In this document: positions 25,269 through 32,985 of the stretch, piece after piece
Layout: the number at the start of each line of letters is the position of its first letter
Position numbering within the stretch: position 1 is the stretch's first letter
DNA from: an uncultured Myxococcales bacterium
Lineage (GTDB): Bacteria > Myxococcota_A > UBA9042 > DTJE01
NCBI GenBank assembly: GCA_937975765.1
Contig: CALJUR010000069.1
Span: forward strand, 10,766-74,765
DNA length: 64,000 bases
Reading direction: 5' to 3'
Notes under the pieces: generated by a model
Seen by the model: only the letters and a program-made list of their open reading frames with translations
The model's database searches: none
Told to the model about the DNA's origin: nothing
Program-made: the position numbers and the translations under genes

Positions 25269-25967
25269 GGCCAGGGCCTCCTGCTGGGCGGCGAACAGGG
25301 TGGCGGCCCCGGACTGCGCCAGGCGCAACAGGGCGTCCAGGCTGGCCGGTGCGAACGGCTGGCCCTCGGCGGTCCCCTGCACCTCGACGATCCGCCCGTC
25401 GTCGCAGAACACGAAGTTCGCGTCGACGTCCGCGCGGTGGTCTTCCGAGTAGTCCGGGTCCAGGACCGGCCCGCCATCGACCAACGCGCACGACACCGCG
25501 CAGACCCGGCGGCGCAGCGGCGAGGCCGGCAGCACGCCCTCGCGGACCAGGCGCCGCACGGCCAGTTCGACCGCGACGCAGCCTCCCGTGATCGCCGCGC
25601 ACCGGGTGCCGGCATCGGCCTGGATCACGTCGCAGTCCACCGTGATCAGCCGTTCGCCCAGCGCGCCCAGGTCGGCCATCGCCCGCAGCGAGCGGCCCAC
25701 CAGGCGCTGGATCTCCTCGGACCGGCCCTTCTGGACCCGCCCCTGGCGGCCGGGCGTCGATCCCGGCAGCATCGCGTACTCCGCGGTGATCCAGCCGCGC
25801 CCCTTGCCCTTCAGCCACGGCGGCACCTGCTCGGCGACCGTGGCCGCGACCAGCACGATCGTGTCCCCGAACGACACCTGCACCGACCCCCACGGGTCCT
25901 TCTGGATCCCGGTGGCGATGCGGACCTCCCGCAACTGGTCGGATGCCCGTCCGCTGGCGCGCGCCAT
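25263..25967 (-). CDS. rph: Ribonuclease PH
   Basis: The protein has 234 residues, the usual length. ATG 25967 gives MARASGRASDQLREV, the standard N-terminus. Family motifs follow: GSVQVSFGDTIVLVAATV, RGWITAEYAMLPGST, RSEEIQRLVGRSLRA, DCDVIQADAGTRCAAITGG, and DPDYSEDHRADVDANFVF. RNase PH trims tRNA 3' ends using inorganic phosphate. The stop codon lies in a dispersed repeat. The frame stays open upstream of the chosen start, but that extension has no family similarity. Confidence 0.96.
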   Translation of the reverse strand: MARASGRASDQLREVRIATGIQKDPWGSVQVSFGDTIVLVAATVAEQVPPWLKGKGRGWITAEYAMLPGSTPGRQGRVQKGRSEEIQRLVGRSLRAMADLGALGERLITVDCDVIQADAGTRCAAITGGCVAVELAVRRLVREGVLPASPLRRRVCAVSCALVDGGPVLDPDYSEDHRADVDANFVFCDDGRIVEVQGTAEGQPFAPASLDALLRLAQSGAATLFAAQQEALAL

Positions 25968-26064
25968 GGCTTCCCCCGTCGTTGGCCGGGTCGAAGGTAG
26001 CACACAACGACCTCCCGGCGACCCGATTTCCCTTATGATGTTCTCGGCAGCACGGAGGGGGACG

Positions 26065-26970
26065 ATGGCGAGGAACGAAAGGACGTGCAGCCGCGCTTCG
26101 AGGCGCCCCCGGTGGCTGGACCGGCGGCGGATGTACACGGGCGGCGCGCTGATGCTGCTGGCCCCGATGGGGCTGACGAGCTGCCTGCTGGACGAGCACC
26201 TGGACCAGGGGGAACGGGACAAGGACCTGGTGGCCGACCGGCCCGAGGTTCCCGACGGCTGGGTGGACCCCGAGGTGATCGCCATCGCTCCGCCGTTCGA
26301 TCCGGGCGTGGACGACGTGATGCCGGAGATGATCGCCATCGCGCCGTACGACCCGGGGCCTCAGGACGCGCCGCCGGACATCTACGTGATCGCGCCGTTC
26401 GACGAGGGCCCGTACGACGCCCCGCCCGAGATGATCGCGATCGCGCCTTACGACGTCGGGCCGCAGGACGCCCCGCCGGACGTGCTGTTCATCGCCCCGT
26501 ACGACCCGGGGCCCGAGACGCAGCAGGGGCCGCAGCAGGGGTTCCTGGCGCCGTGCTTCGACGACACCGACTGCAGCCAGGAGTACTTCTGCGAGGTCGG
26601 GATGATCTGCATCGTCCCGGCGCCCGGCTGCGGCGAGACGCTGTGCCTCCCCCGCCGCTGCGGCACCGACGACCAGTGCCCGGCGGGCTCGGTCTGCATG
26701 CCTTACGACCGCAAGATGGACGGATCGACGTTGAAGTACTGCGTCCGGTACGGCGAGGGCGTCCCCGGGGACCTGTTCCAGCGGTGCGGCTCCGACGCGG
26801 ACTGCGGATCGGCCCAGCACTTCTGCCGGGACACCTGCCCGCCGGACATGATGTGCATCGTGGCCACCGAGGCCTGCATCCCGATCGTGTGCGACCCGGA
26901 CAAGCCGGGCTGCCCGGACGGCTCCACCTGCCAGGACGTGGGCATCACGACCGCCTGCGTGAAGAAGTAG
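26065..26970 (+). CDS. Lipoprotein with IAPYDPGP repeats and Cys-rich domain
   Basis: GGAGGGG precedes ATG 26065. The 301-residue product has an Arg-rich N-region with a possible twin-arginine stretch (DRRRMYTGGALML) and lipobox LTSC. Residues about 70-150 hold five repeats of the pattern IAPYDPGPQDAPPD, each with conserved Ala-Pro, Asp and Gly, mostly Tyr or Phe before Asp. Residues about 155-300 are Cys-rich (CFDDTDCSQEYFC and related). The radical SAM gene starts 2 bp after its stop, so the two are co-translated. The repeats may be the substrate of that enzyme, which is inference. Confidence 0.72.
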   Translation: MARNERTCSRASRRPRWLDRRRMYTGGALMLLAPMGLTSCLLDEHLDQGERDKDLVADRPEVPDGWVDPEVIAIAPPFDPGVDDVMPEMIAIAPYDPGPQDAPPDIYVIAPFDEGPYDAPPEMIAIAPYDVGPQDAPPDVLFIAPYDPGPETQQGPQQGFLAPCFDDTDCSQEYFCEVGMICIVPAPGCGETLCLPRRCGTDDQCPAGSVCMPYDRKMDGSTLKYCVRYGEGVPGDLFQRCGSDADCGSAQHFCRDTCPPDMMCIVATEACIPIVCDPDKPGCPDGSTCQDVGITTACVKK

Positions 26971-26972
26971 CG

Positions 26973-28148
26973 ATGTCCCGCTCCGACCCGCCGTGCTCCC
27001 CGTCGCCGTCCTTCGCCGCCGCGCTGCCCGGCCTGCAGGCCGCCCGCGTCCGCGACCCCGGCTTCCGGCGCAGCCTGGACGAATGGCACTCGAACTTCCG
27101 GCACCTGCTGCAGCACCCGACGCTGCGGTTCGTGATCTGGATGGCGACGCGGCGGTGCAACCTGCGCTGCCGGTACTGCGTGCTGCCCCACGAGGAGAGC
27201 CCGGGCGCGGACCTGCCGACCGCGGAGGTGAAGCGGGTCTTCGAGGAGATGGCCTCCGACTTCGACCCCTCGCAGATCATGGTGGGCATCACGGGCGGCG
27301 AGGCGACGCTGCGGCCGGACCTGGTCGAAATCGTCGCCCACCTGGTGCGGCTGGGCTTCCGCACCGTGGCGGTGGATTCCAACGGCATCGCGTACGGGCG
27401 CGACCCGGCGCTGATCGACCGGCTGGTCGAGGCCGGCATGCGGTGCCCCACGATCAGCGTCGACGGCGTCGGCGAGGCCCAGCGCCTGCTGCGCGGCGAC
27501 GCGTCGGCCGGGTCGCTGCCGTGGAAGGCCATCGAGCACATCCAGCGCCGGTTTCCGGACCTGGGCCTGACCACCATCTGCGCCGCGTCGCCGCTGAACC
27601 TGCCCGAGGTACCCGCGGTGTTCCAGCGTTTCGAGGACCTGGGGATCCGGTTCGCCCGCCTGTCCGCGATCTTCCCGATCGGCCGGGCCGCGCAGGCCCC
27701 GGACGAGGTCCTGTCGCCCGCCGACCTGCGCCGCGTGCTGTCCTGGCTGGCCGAGCAGCGCGTCGCCTTCACGCAGGGGCGCCGGTCGCTGGAGATCGAG
27801 TTCGTGGACGACGGCTGGTGCGGCCTGGAGTGGGAGGGCGGCCTGCTGCGGGGGTCTTTCCTGTACTGCCGCGCGGGTCTGACCGTGCTGGGTATCGAGC
27901 ACGACGGCCGCATCGTGGGCTGCCCGGTGATCCACGCCGGCTTCAACGTGCAGGGCGACGCCCGCACCCAGCGCGTGTCCGACGTGTGGCGCGACGGGTT
28001 CCGCCCGTTCCGGGAACGCGACCGGCTGCGCCGCGGGCCGTGCGCCGAATGCGCGCAATGGAAGGCCTGCCTGGGCGGCTCGATGCACAACCGCGACGAC
28101 CAGGGCAACCTGGTCCGCTGCACCGCCCGGATCCTCCGGGAAACCTGA
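26973..28148 (+). CDS. Radical SAM/SPASM-type enzyme
   Basis: The protein has 391 residues. CNLRCRYC (about residue 64) is the CX3CX2C motif that binds the SAM cluster. It is followed by GITGGEATLRPD, typical of the radical SAM barrel. The C-terminal part has SPASM-like Cys clusters (FLYCRAG, GCPV, CAECAQWKACLGG and RCTARI) for extra iron-sulfur clusters. SPASM enzymes commonly modify peptides. Its tight coupling to the repeat lipoprotein gene makes that protein the first candidate substrate. Enzymes of this type also act in cofactor maturation, so the assignment is open. Confidence 0.85.
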   Translation: MSRSDPPCSPSPSFAAALPGLQAARVRDPGFRRSLDEWHSNFRHLLQHPTLRFVIWMATRRCNLRCRYCVLPHEESPGADLPTAEVKRVFEEMASDFDPSQIMVGITGGEATLRPDLVEIVAHLVRLGFRTVAVDSNGIAYGRDPALIDRLVEAGMRCPTISVDGVGEAQRLLRGDASAGSLPWKAIEHIQRRFPDLGLTTICAASPLNLPEVPAVFQRFEDLGIRFARLSAIFPIGRAAQAPDEVLSPADLRRVLSWLAEQRVAFTQGRRSLEIEFVDDGWCGLEWEGGLLRGSFLYCRAGLTVLGIEHDGRIVGCPVIHAGFNVQGDARTQRVSDVWRDGFRPFRERDRLRRGPCAECAQWKACLGGSMHNRDDQGNLVRCTARILRET

Positions 28149-28220
28149 CGTTCGACAGGTCGCCCCGGGGTTGTCGCATCGCGTTGTCCGCGTCCGTGGG
28201 CTACACTGGCGCATCCCCGG

Positions 28221-29993
28221 ATGGAGTCCGTCGTGGCGGTGAAGGCGGTCGTGCGGTTCGACCTGGTGATCGAGGGCGCCCGCATCTACGACGGCTCGGG
28301 CCGGAAACCGTACGTCGCCGACGTGGGGGTCAAGGGCGACCGGATCACCGCGATCGGGGGGCTGCGCGAGGCCACGGCGGCGCGGCGCGTGCCGGCGTAC
28401 GGGCTGGCGCTGTGCCCGGGCTTCATCGACGTCCACTCCCACGCCGACATGACGCTGGTGCGACCCGACCACCCGGCGCTGCTGGAGCCGCTGGTCCGGC
28501 AGGGCATCACCACCTTCGTCGGCGGCAACTGCGGCGTGTCGATGGCGCCGGTGTTCGAGGATCACCGCGACGACATCTTCACCTTCTTCGATTTCTTCCT
28601 GGGTGCGCCGCAGGACGACAAGGTCCGCTGGCAGACCTTCGACCAGATGCTGTCCACGTGCGAGTCCCAGGGGGTGCTGCTGAACGCGGGCGTGCTGGCC
28701 CCGCACGGCATCCTGCGCATGAACGTGATGGGCGACCGCAACCAGCCGGCCGACCCCGACGACCTGCGCGCGATGAAGCGCCTGCTGGCCGAGTGCCTGG
28801 AGGCCGGCGCGCTGGGCATGTCCACCGGCCTGATGTACTTCCCGGGCCTGGCCTCCGAATCGCACGAACTGACCGAACTGGCCCGCGTGGTGCACGACCA
28901 CCACGGGGTCTTCACGTCGCACCTGCGGTCGTACAACTCGGACACGATGGGGCAGGCGCTGGACGAGGTGATGGGCGTCTGCCGGGCCGCCCAGGTGCCG
29001 CTGCAGGTCAGCCACCTCTTCTGCATCCCGAACCTGCCGCCCCCGTGGGGCTACCTGGCGCACCGGGCGGTGGTGGCCGGCAGCCGGCTGTACGCGAAGT
29101 GGCCCGTGCCGATCCCGATCGACGGCCTGCTGGCCAGCCGCATGGAGAAGGCGTTCCGGGCCGCCGACGCCGGCGAGCCGATCGGCTTCGACGGGATGCC
29201 CACGTCCGCCGGTTTCACGCACCTGCTGGCCTTCTACCCCCCGTGGGCGCTGGAGGGCGGCATCCGGGGCATGCTGGGCCGCCTGGCGGACCCGGTGCAG
29301 CGGCGCGCGATCCGCCGCAGCATCGAGGACGGCGACGTCGCGTGGCCGCACCGCGGGCGGGACTCGTGGGCCTTCAACGCCTTCAAGGTGATGGGCTGGG
29401 ACGCGGCCTTCATCATGTCGGTGACGCTGCCGCACAACAAGCACCTGGAAGGGAAGAACCTCCAGCAGATCGGCGACGCGACCGGGCGCCACCCCTTCGA
29501 CGTGGCGTGCGACCTGCTGGTCGAGGAGAAGGGCCGGGTGCTGGTGTTCGAGACGGCGACGTACCCGGGCGATCCCTTCGTCGAGCGGTCCGTGCTGGGC
29601 GCGCTGAGGAACCCGCACGTGTCGATCGTGACGGACACGATCCTGCTGGGGTTCGGGCTGCCGTCGCACCTGTTCCACGACGCCTACCCGCGGTGGCTGG
29701 GGTCTTACGCGCGCGACCGCGGCATCGTGTCGATGGCCGAGGGCATCCGGCGCGCCACGTCGCTGCCGGCCGACCAGCTGGGCATCCGGGACCGCGGGCG
29801 CGTGCAGGTGGGGAAGTACGCCGACCTGGTCCTGTTCGACGAGCGGCGCATCGCGTCGCGGTCCACGGCGCAGGACCCCTCCCACCACCCCGAGGGCATC
29901 CACGCGGTCTTCGTCAACGGCCGCGCCGTGGTGGACTCCGACGGATTCCACCCGGATCCCAGGCCCGGCCGCATCCTGCGGCACGGGGCGTAG
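28221..29993 (+). CDS. N-acyl-D-amino-acid deacylase-family amidohydrolase
   Basis: The product has 590 residues from ATG 28221; GTG 28233 is an alternative. FDLVIEGARIYDGSG starts the small beta domain, then FIDVHSHADMTLVRPD gives the first metal-binding histidines. GGNCGVSMAP, SHLFCIPNLP and the C-terminal GKYADLVLFD segment fit the D-aminoacylase branch of the amidohydrolase superfamily. These zinc enzymes hydrolyse N-acyl-D-amino acids, but the branch is broad and the true substrate is uncertain. It is monocistronic or leads into the desulfurase cassette 83 bp downstream. Confidence 0.85.
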   Translation: MESVVAVKAVVRFDLVIEGARIYDGSGRKPYVADVGVKGDRITAIGGLREATAARRVPAYGLALCPGFIDVHSHADMTLVRPDHPALLEPLVRQGITTFVGGNCGVSMAPVFEDHRDDIFTFFDFFLGAPQDDKVRWQTFDQMLSTCESQGVLLNAGVLAPHGILRMNVMGDRNQPADPDDLRAMKRLLAECLEAGALGMSTGLMYFPGLASESHELTELARVVHDHHGVFTSHLRSYNSDTMGQALDEVMGVCRAAQVPLQVSHLFCIPNLPPPWGYLAHRAVVAGSRLYAKWPVPIPIDGLLASRMEKAFRAADAGEPIGFDGMPTSAGFTHLLAFYPPWALEGGIRGMLGRLADPVQRRAIRRSIEDGDVAWPHRGRDSWAFNAFKVMGWDAAFIMSVTLPHNKHLEGKNLQQIGDATGRHPFDVACDLLVEEKGRVLVFETATYPGDPFVERSVLGALRNPHVSIVTDTILLGFGLPSHLFHDAYPRWLGSYARDRGIVSMAEGIRRATSLPADQLGIRDRGRVQVGKYADLVLFDERRIASRSTAQDPSHHPEGIHAVFVNGRAVVDSDGFHPDPRPGRILRHGA

Positions 29994-30046
29994 AGCGTTC
30001 CGCCAGGGCCCGCCGCGTCGCCCCGGGTGGCGTCCCGAGGGGCGTT

Positions 30047-30055
30047 TGCTATACT
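30047..30055 (+). promoter_or_regulatory. Extended -10 promoter of the sulfur cassette
   Basis: TTGCTATACT ends at 30055 and contains TATACT (30050-30055) with an upstream TG one base away, the extended -10 pattern. No good -35 is seen. It lies 21 nt before the GTG of the desulfurase gene. Confidence 0.5.
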
Positions 30056-30076
30056 CCGGCCAGGCAGGGAAGCAAC

Positions 30077-31201
30077 GTGATCTACCTCGACAACGCCTCC
30101 ACCACCCCGGTCGCCCGCGAAGTCGTCGAGACGATGCTGGCGGCGCTGCGGGACACGTACGGGAACCCGTCCTCGGGCCACCGGGCGGGCCTGGACGCCG
30201 CCCGGCTGCTGGAGCGCGCCCGGGCGATCGTCGCGGCGGCCCTGCAGGCGGACCCCGACGAGGTCGTCTTCACGTCGGGGGGGACCGAGGCCAACAACCT
30301 GGCGCTGCAGGGAGCGGTGCGGGCGGACGGCCGTCCTGGCGGCCACCTGGTCGTCTCCCCGATCGAGCATTCCAGCGTGCTGGAGACGGCGGCGTTCCTG
30401 GAAGGGCAGGGCGTCGCGGTCACGCGGCTGCCGGTGGACGGCGAGGGGCGCGTCGACCCGGACGACGTGCGGCGGGCGCTGCGGCCGGACACGCGGCTGG
30501 TTTCCATCGCGCCCGCGAACCACGAGGTCGGCACGGTCCAGCCCGTCGACGCGATCGCCGCGGCCTGCGCGGACGCCGGCATCCCGCTGCACCTGGACGC
30601 GTGCCAGGCGTTCACGCGGGTGGCCTTCCCGGCGGACCTGGCGACCCTGGTGTCGGTGAACGGACACAAGATCCACGGGCCCAAGGGCGTCGGGGTGCTG
30701 CGGGTGCGTCGCGGCTTCCCGCTGCCGCCGCTGCTGCACGGCGGCGGGCAGGAGGGCGGCCTGCGGTCGGGTACTCCGAACGTCCCGGCGATCGCGGGGT
30801 TCGGACGCGCCGTTCAACTGGCCTCGCCGGCCGAGAACGCGCGCCAGGCGGGCCTGCGGGACGCCTTCCTGGACCGCGCGCAGGAAGCGCTGCCGGGCGC
30901 CCGGGTCTTCGGTTCGCGGACGGATCGGCTGTGCAACAACGCCTGCGTCGGGTTCGACGGCGTGCCGGGCCGGGAACTGGTCGTCGCGCTGGACCGGCTG
31001 GGCATCCAGGTGTCCCGGGGATCCGCCTGCGCGTCCGGCAGCACCCGGCCCAGCGCCGTGCTGACCGCGATGGGCGTGCCCGCGACCGTCGCCCTGACCG
31101 CCATCCGCGTCAGCGTGGGCCGGACCACGACGATGGACGACATCGAGGCGGCAATCGCCGCGCTGAAACGGGTGGTGGCCTCGATGCGGGGGGGGCGATG
31201 A
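30077..31201 (+). CDS. NifS/IscS-type cysteine desulfurase
   Basis: GTG 30077 opens a 374-residue PLP enzyme beginning IYLDNASTTPVAREV. Motifs are TSGGTEANNLAL, HSSVLET, NHEVGTVQPV, HLDACQAFTRV, the PLP lysine in SVNGHKIHGPKG, GGGQEGGLRSGTPN and the persulfide Cys in SRGSACASG. It takes sulfur from cysteine, or selenium from selenocysteine, and passes it on. The stop overlaps the TusA-like gene's start (ATGA), so the carrier encoded there is the likely acceptor. Whether it also supplies selenium for the cytochrome is not shown. Confidence 0.95.
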   Translation: MIYLDNASTTPVAREVVETMLAALRDTYGNPSSGHRAGLDAARLLERARAIVAAALQADPDEVVFTSGGTEANNLALQGAVRADGRPGGHLVVSPIEHSSVLETAAFLEGQGVAVTRLPVDGEGRVDPDDVRRALRPDTRLVSIAPANHEVGTVQPVDAIAAACADAGIPLHLDACQAFTRVAFPADLATLVSVNGHKIHGPKGVGVLRVRRGFPLPPLLHGGGQEGGLRSGTPNVPAIAGFGRAVQLASPAENARQAGLRDAFLDRAQEALPGARVFGSRTDRLCNNACVGFDGVPGRELVVALDRLGIQVSRGSACASGSTRPSAVLTAMGVPATVALTAIRVSVGRTTTMDDIEAAIAALKRVVASMRGGR

Positions 31202-31425
31202 GCGCGGAGCGCCTGGACCTGCGGGGCGTGAAGTGCCCGGCCAACGCCGCTCGCGCGCTGCTGCGACTGGAGTGCATGGACGCGGGCCAGGAACTGGAAC
31301 TGTGGCTGGACGACGGCGAGCCGATCGACTCGGTGCCGCCGTCGCTGGAACAGGAAGGCCACGAGATCGTCGACCGGGACCGGCAGGGCATGCACTGGTG
31401 CCTGCGGGTCCGGGCCAGGAGGTGA
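31198..31425 (+). CDS. TusA/SirA-like sulfur carrier protein
   Basis: The protein has 75 residues. DLRGVKCPANAARALLRL is the TusA signature in which the Cys of CPxP carries sulfur; here the motif is CPAN, lacking the second Pro. Its length and beta-alpha order fit the family. It overlaps the desulfurase by 4 bp and precedes the PP-loop gene by 1 bp. That order (desulfurase, carrier, ATPase) mirrors the IscS-TusA-MnmA thiolation relay. Confidence 0.85.
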   Translation: MSAERLDLRGVKCPANAARALLRLECMDAGQELELWLDDGEPIDSVPPSLEQEGHEIVDRDRQGMHWCLRVRARR

Positions 31426-31426
31426 C

Positions 31427-32446
31427 ATGGACCTGGGACCCGAACGCCCGATCTGCACGCGGTGCGTGCTGCCGCACAGCCCGCCCGACATCACGCTGGA
31501 CGCCGAGGGGGTGTGCAGCGTCTGCCGCGCCGAGGAGAGGCGCCATGCCGCGGGCGAGGACGCGCCCCTGCTGGAGACCGACTTCGTCCGGATGCTGCAG
31601 AAGCACCGGGGCAAGGGGACGCACGACTGCCTGGTCATGTGCAGCGGCGGCAAGGACTCCACCGCCGCCCTGTACTACATGAAGCGCCGCTACCGCATGA
31701 ACCCGCTGGCGTTCATGTTCGACCACGGCTTCGAGCAGCAGGACGCGATCGACAACGTCCGCCGCGCGGCGGACCGGCTGGGCGTGGACCTGCTGTTCTA
31801 CCGGACCGACGCCATCCGCGACCTGTTCCGGAAGATGGTCGAGACGCGATCGAAGGCCGTCATCTGCCACCCGTGCTCGATCTGGTACATGTCGCTGACG
31901 TACGAGATGGCCGCGCGGTTCGACATCCCGCTGATCATCGCGGGCTGGACCAAGGGCCAGTCGGCGCGCCCGGGCATGATGACGAAGTGCGCCTGCAACG
32001 TGGATGCGCCCGAGTACGCGTCGATGGGCAAGGCCACCAAGGAGTTCTTCGCGTCGCTGAAGGAGGACCCCCGGTTCAAGGACTTCCCGACGTCGATGGA
32101 GGAGGTCGTCGCCCGCGCCGGCCGGCGGCACCACGCGACCGTGCTGTCGCCCCACTGGTTCCTGGACGATGCGGCCGAGGACTACGTCGAGGTGATCCGG
32201 CGCGAGCTGGGCTGGCAGCCCCCGCGCGAGTCCTATCCCGGGGGCTCGACCAACTGCGACATGAACTTCTTCTCGGTCTACAACTCGATGCGCTGGTACG
32301 GATACACCCACTACCACGTCGAGATGAGCAAGCTGGTGCGCCAGGGGTTGATGACCCGCGACCAGGCGCTGGAACTGCTGCGGATCGACTTCGGGGACGC
32401 CAAGCTGCAGCAGATCGCCGACCGTCTGGGGACCCGCATCGACTGA
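31427..32446 (+). CDS. PP-loop ATP pyrophosphatase (N-acetyl-sugar amidotransferase/thiolase-like)
   Basis: AGGAGGTGA precedes ATG 31427. The 339-residue product begins with a Cys4 zinc site (CTRCVLPH and CSVCRAEE). It then has the PP-loop SGGKDSTAALYYMKRRY that adenylates a carbonyl. Later Cys motifs are ICHPCSIWY, KCACNV and TNCDMNFF. The overall plan matches the WbpG/PseA-like sugar amidotransferases of LPS pathways, which use ammonia. Coupling to a desulfurase and a sulfur carrier suggests sulfur as the nucleophile instead, giving a thioamide or thiolated product. The substrate is unknown. Confidence 0.78.
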   Translation: MDLGPERPICTRCVLPHSPPDITLDAEGVCSVCRAEERRHAAGEDAPLLETDFVRMLQKHRGKGTHDCLVMCSGGKDSTAALYYMKRRYRMNPLAFMFDHGFEQQDAIDNVRRAADRLGVDLLFYRTDAIRDLFRKMVETRSKAVICHPCSIWYMSLTYEMAARFDIPLIIAGWTKGQSARPGMMTKCACNVDAPEYASMGKATKEFFASLKEDPRFKDFPTSMEEVVARAGRRHHATVLSPHWFLDDAAEDYVEVIRRELGWQPPRESYPGGSTNCDMNFFSVYNSMRWYGYTHYHVEMSKLVRQGLMTRDQALELLRIDFGDAKLQQIADRLGTRID

Positions 32447-32475
32447 CCCGGCCGCGTCGTGCCCACCCGCGCGTT

Positions 32476-32503
32476 GAAGCGCGCGTTCCATCTGGTAGAA
32501 TCC
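32476..32503 (+). promoter_or_regulatory. Promoter of the carbamoyltransferase cassette
   Basis: TTGAAG (32476-32481), a 16-bp spacer and TAGAAT (32498-32503) lie 34 nt before ATG 32537, just after the sulfur cassette. This suggests a separate operon. Confidence 0.6.
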
Positions 32504-32536
32504 CAGGGTTTCCCGGCGCAGCCCCGGAGGCATCGG

Positions 32537-32773
32537 ATGCGGGTTCTCGAGACCGTTCGGCGCGTCACCGCGAGGATCGTGTCGGTGGTGACCGCGGTCC
32601 TGCTGGCCGTCGGGCTGTTCCTGGCGTACTGGGTGGGCGTGGCGCTGACGCGGCTGGTCGCCGAGGGGTTCTCGCGGTCGATGCTGTCGCGCCGTCGCCG
32701 CCTGCAGGACTCGTACTGGCGGGACGCGGAGGGGTACGGCACCGGGCTGGCCGACTGCGCGGACCAGTCGTAG
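32537..32773 (+). CDS. Small single-helix membrane protein of the carbamoyltransferase cassette
   Basis: CCGGAGG precedes ATG 32537. The 78-residue product has one membrane helix (about 16-40, VSVVTAVLLAVGLFLAYWVG) and then a basic segment (SRRRRLQDSYWRD). Small proteins of this shape often accompany carbamoyltransferase and DUF5989 genes, but no defined family could be assigned. It lies 31 bp before the DUF5989 gene and may help assemble the membrane complex. Confidence 0.65.
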   Translation: MRVLETVRRVTARIVSVVTAVLLAVGLFLAYWVGVALTRLVAEGFSRSMLSRRRRLQDSYWRDAEGYGTGLADCADQS

Positions 32774-32804
32774 GGCGGCGGGTGCCGGCCCGGAAGGGGG
32801 TCGC

Positions 32805-32963
32805 ATGAAGCTGTGGTTCCTGCTGCGCGAGACGTTCCGCTTCCTGCGGCGGCACCGGCGGTTCGTGCTGGCGCCGCTGCTGCTGCTGCTGGTGCTGGTC
32901 GCGCTGGTGGCGTTCTACGTCGGGCCGGGCGCGGTCGTGACCTTCATCTACGCGGGGATCTGA
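32805..32963 (+). CDS. DUF5989-type small membrane protein
   Basis: The protein has 52 residues: MKLWFLLRETFRFLRRHRR, one membrane helix (about 21-40) and the terminal FIYAGI. The layout of an aromatic/basic N-terminus, one helix and an (F/Y)IY ending matches DUF5989, found beside carbamoyltransferases. Its role is unknown, probably membrane docking of the enzyme. A second copy lies at 36035-36181. Confidence 0.75.
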   Translation: MKLWFLLRETFRFLRRHRRFVLAPLLLLLVLVALVAFYVGPGAVVTFIYAGI

Positions 32964-32985
32964 CGGGCCCGCAGCCGGGGTGCCG

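Noticed and set aside
26703..29984. Minus-strand open frame of over 1000 codons
   Set aside because: Antisense to the lipoprotein, radical SAM and amidohydrolase genes, which have clear motifs. It is a compositional shadow.
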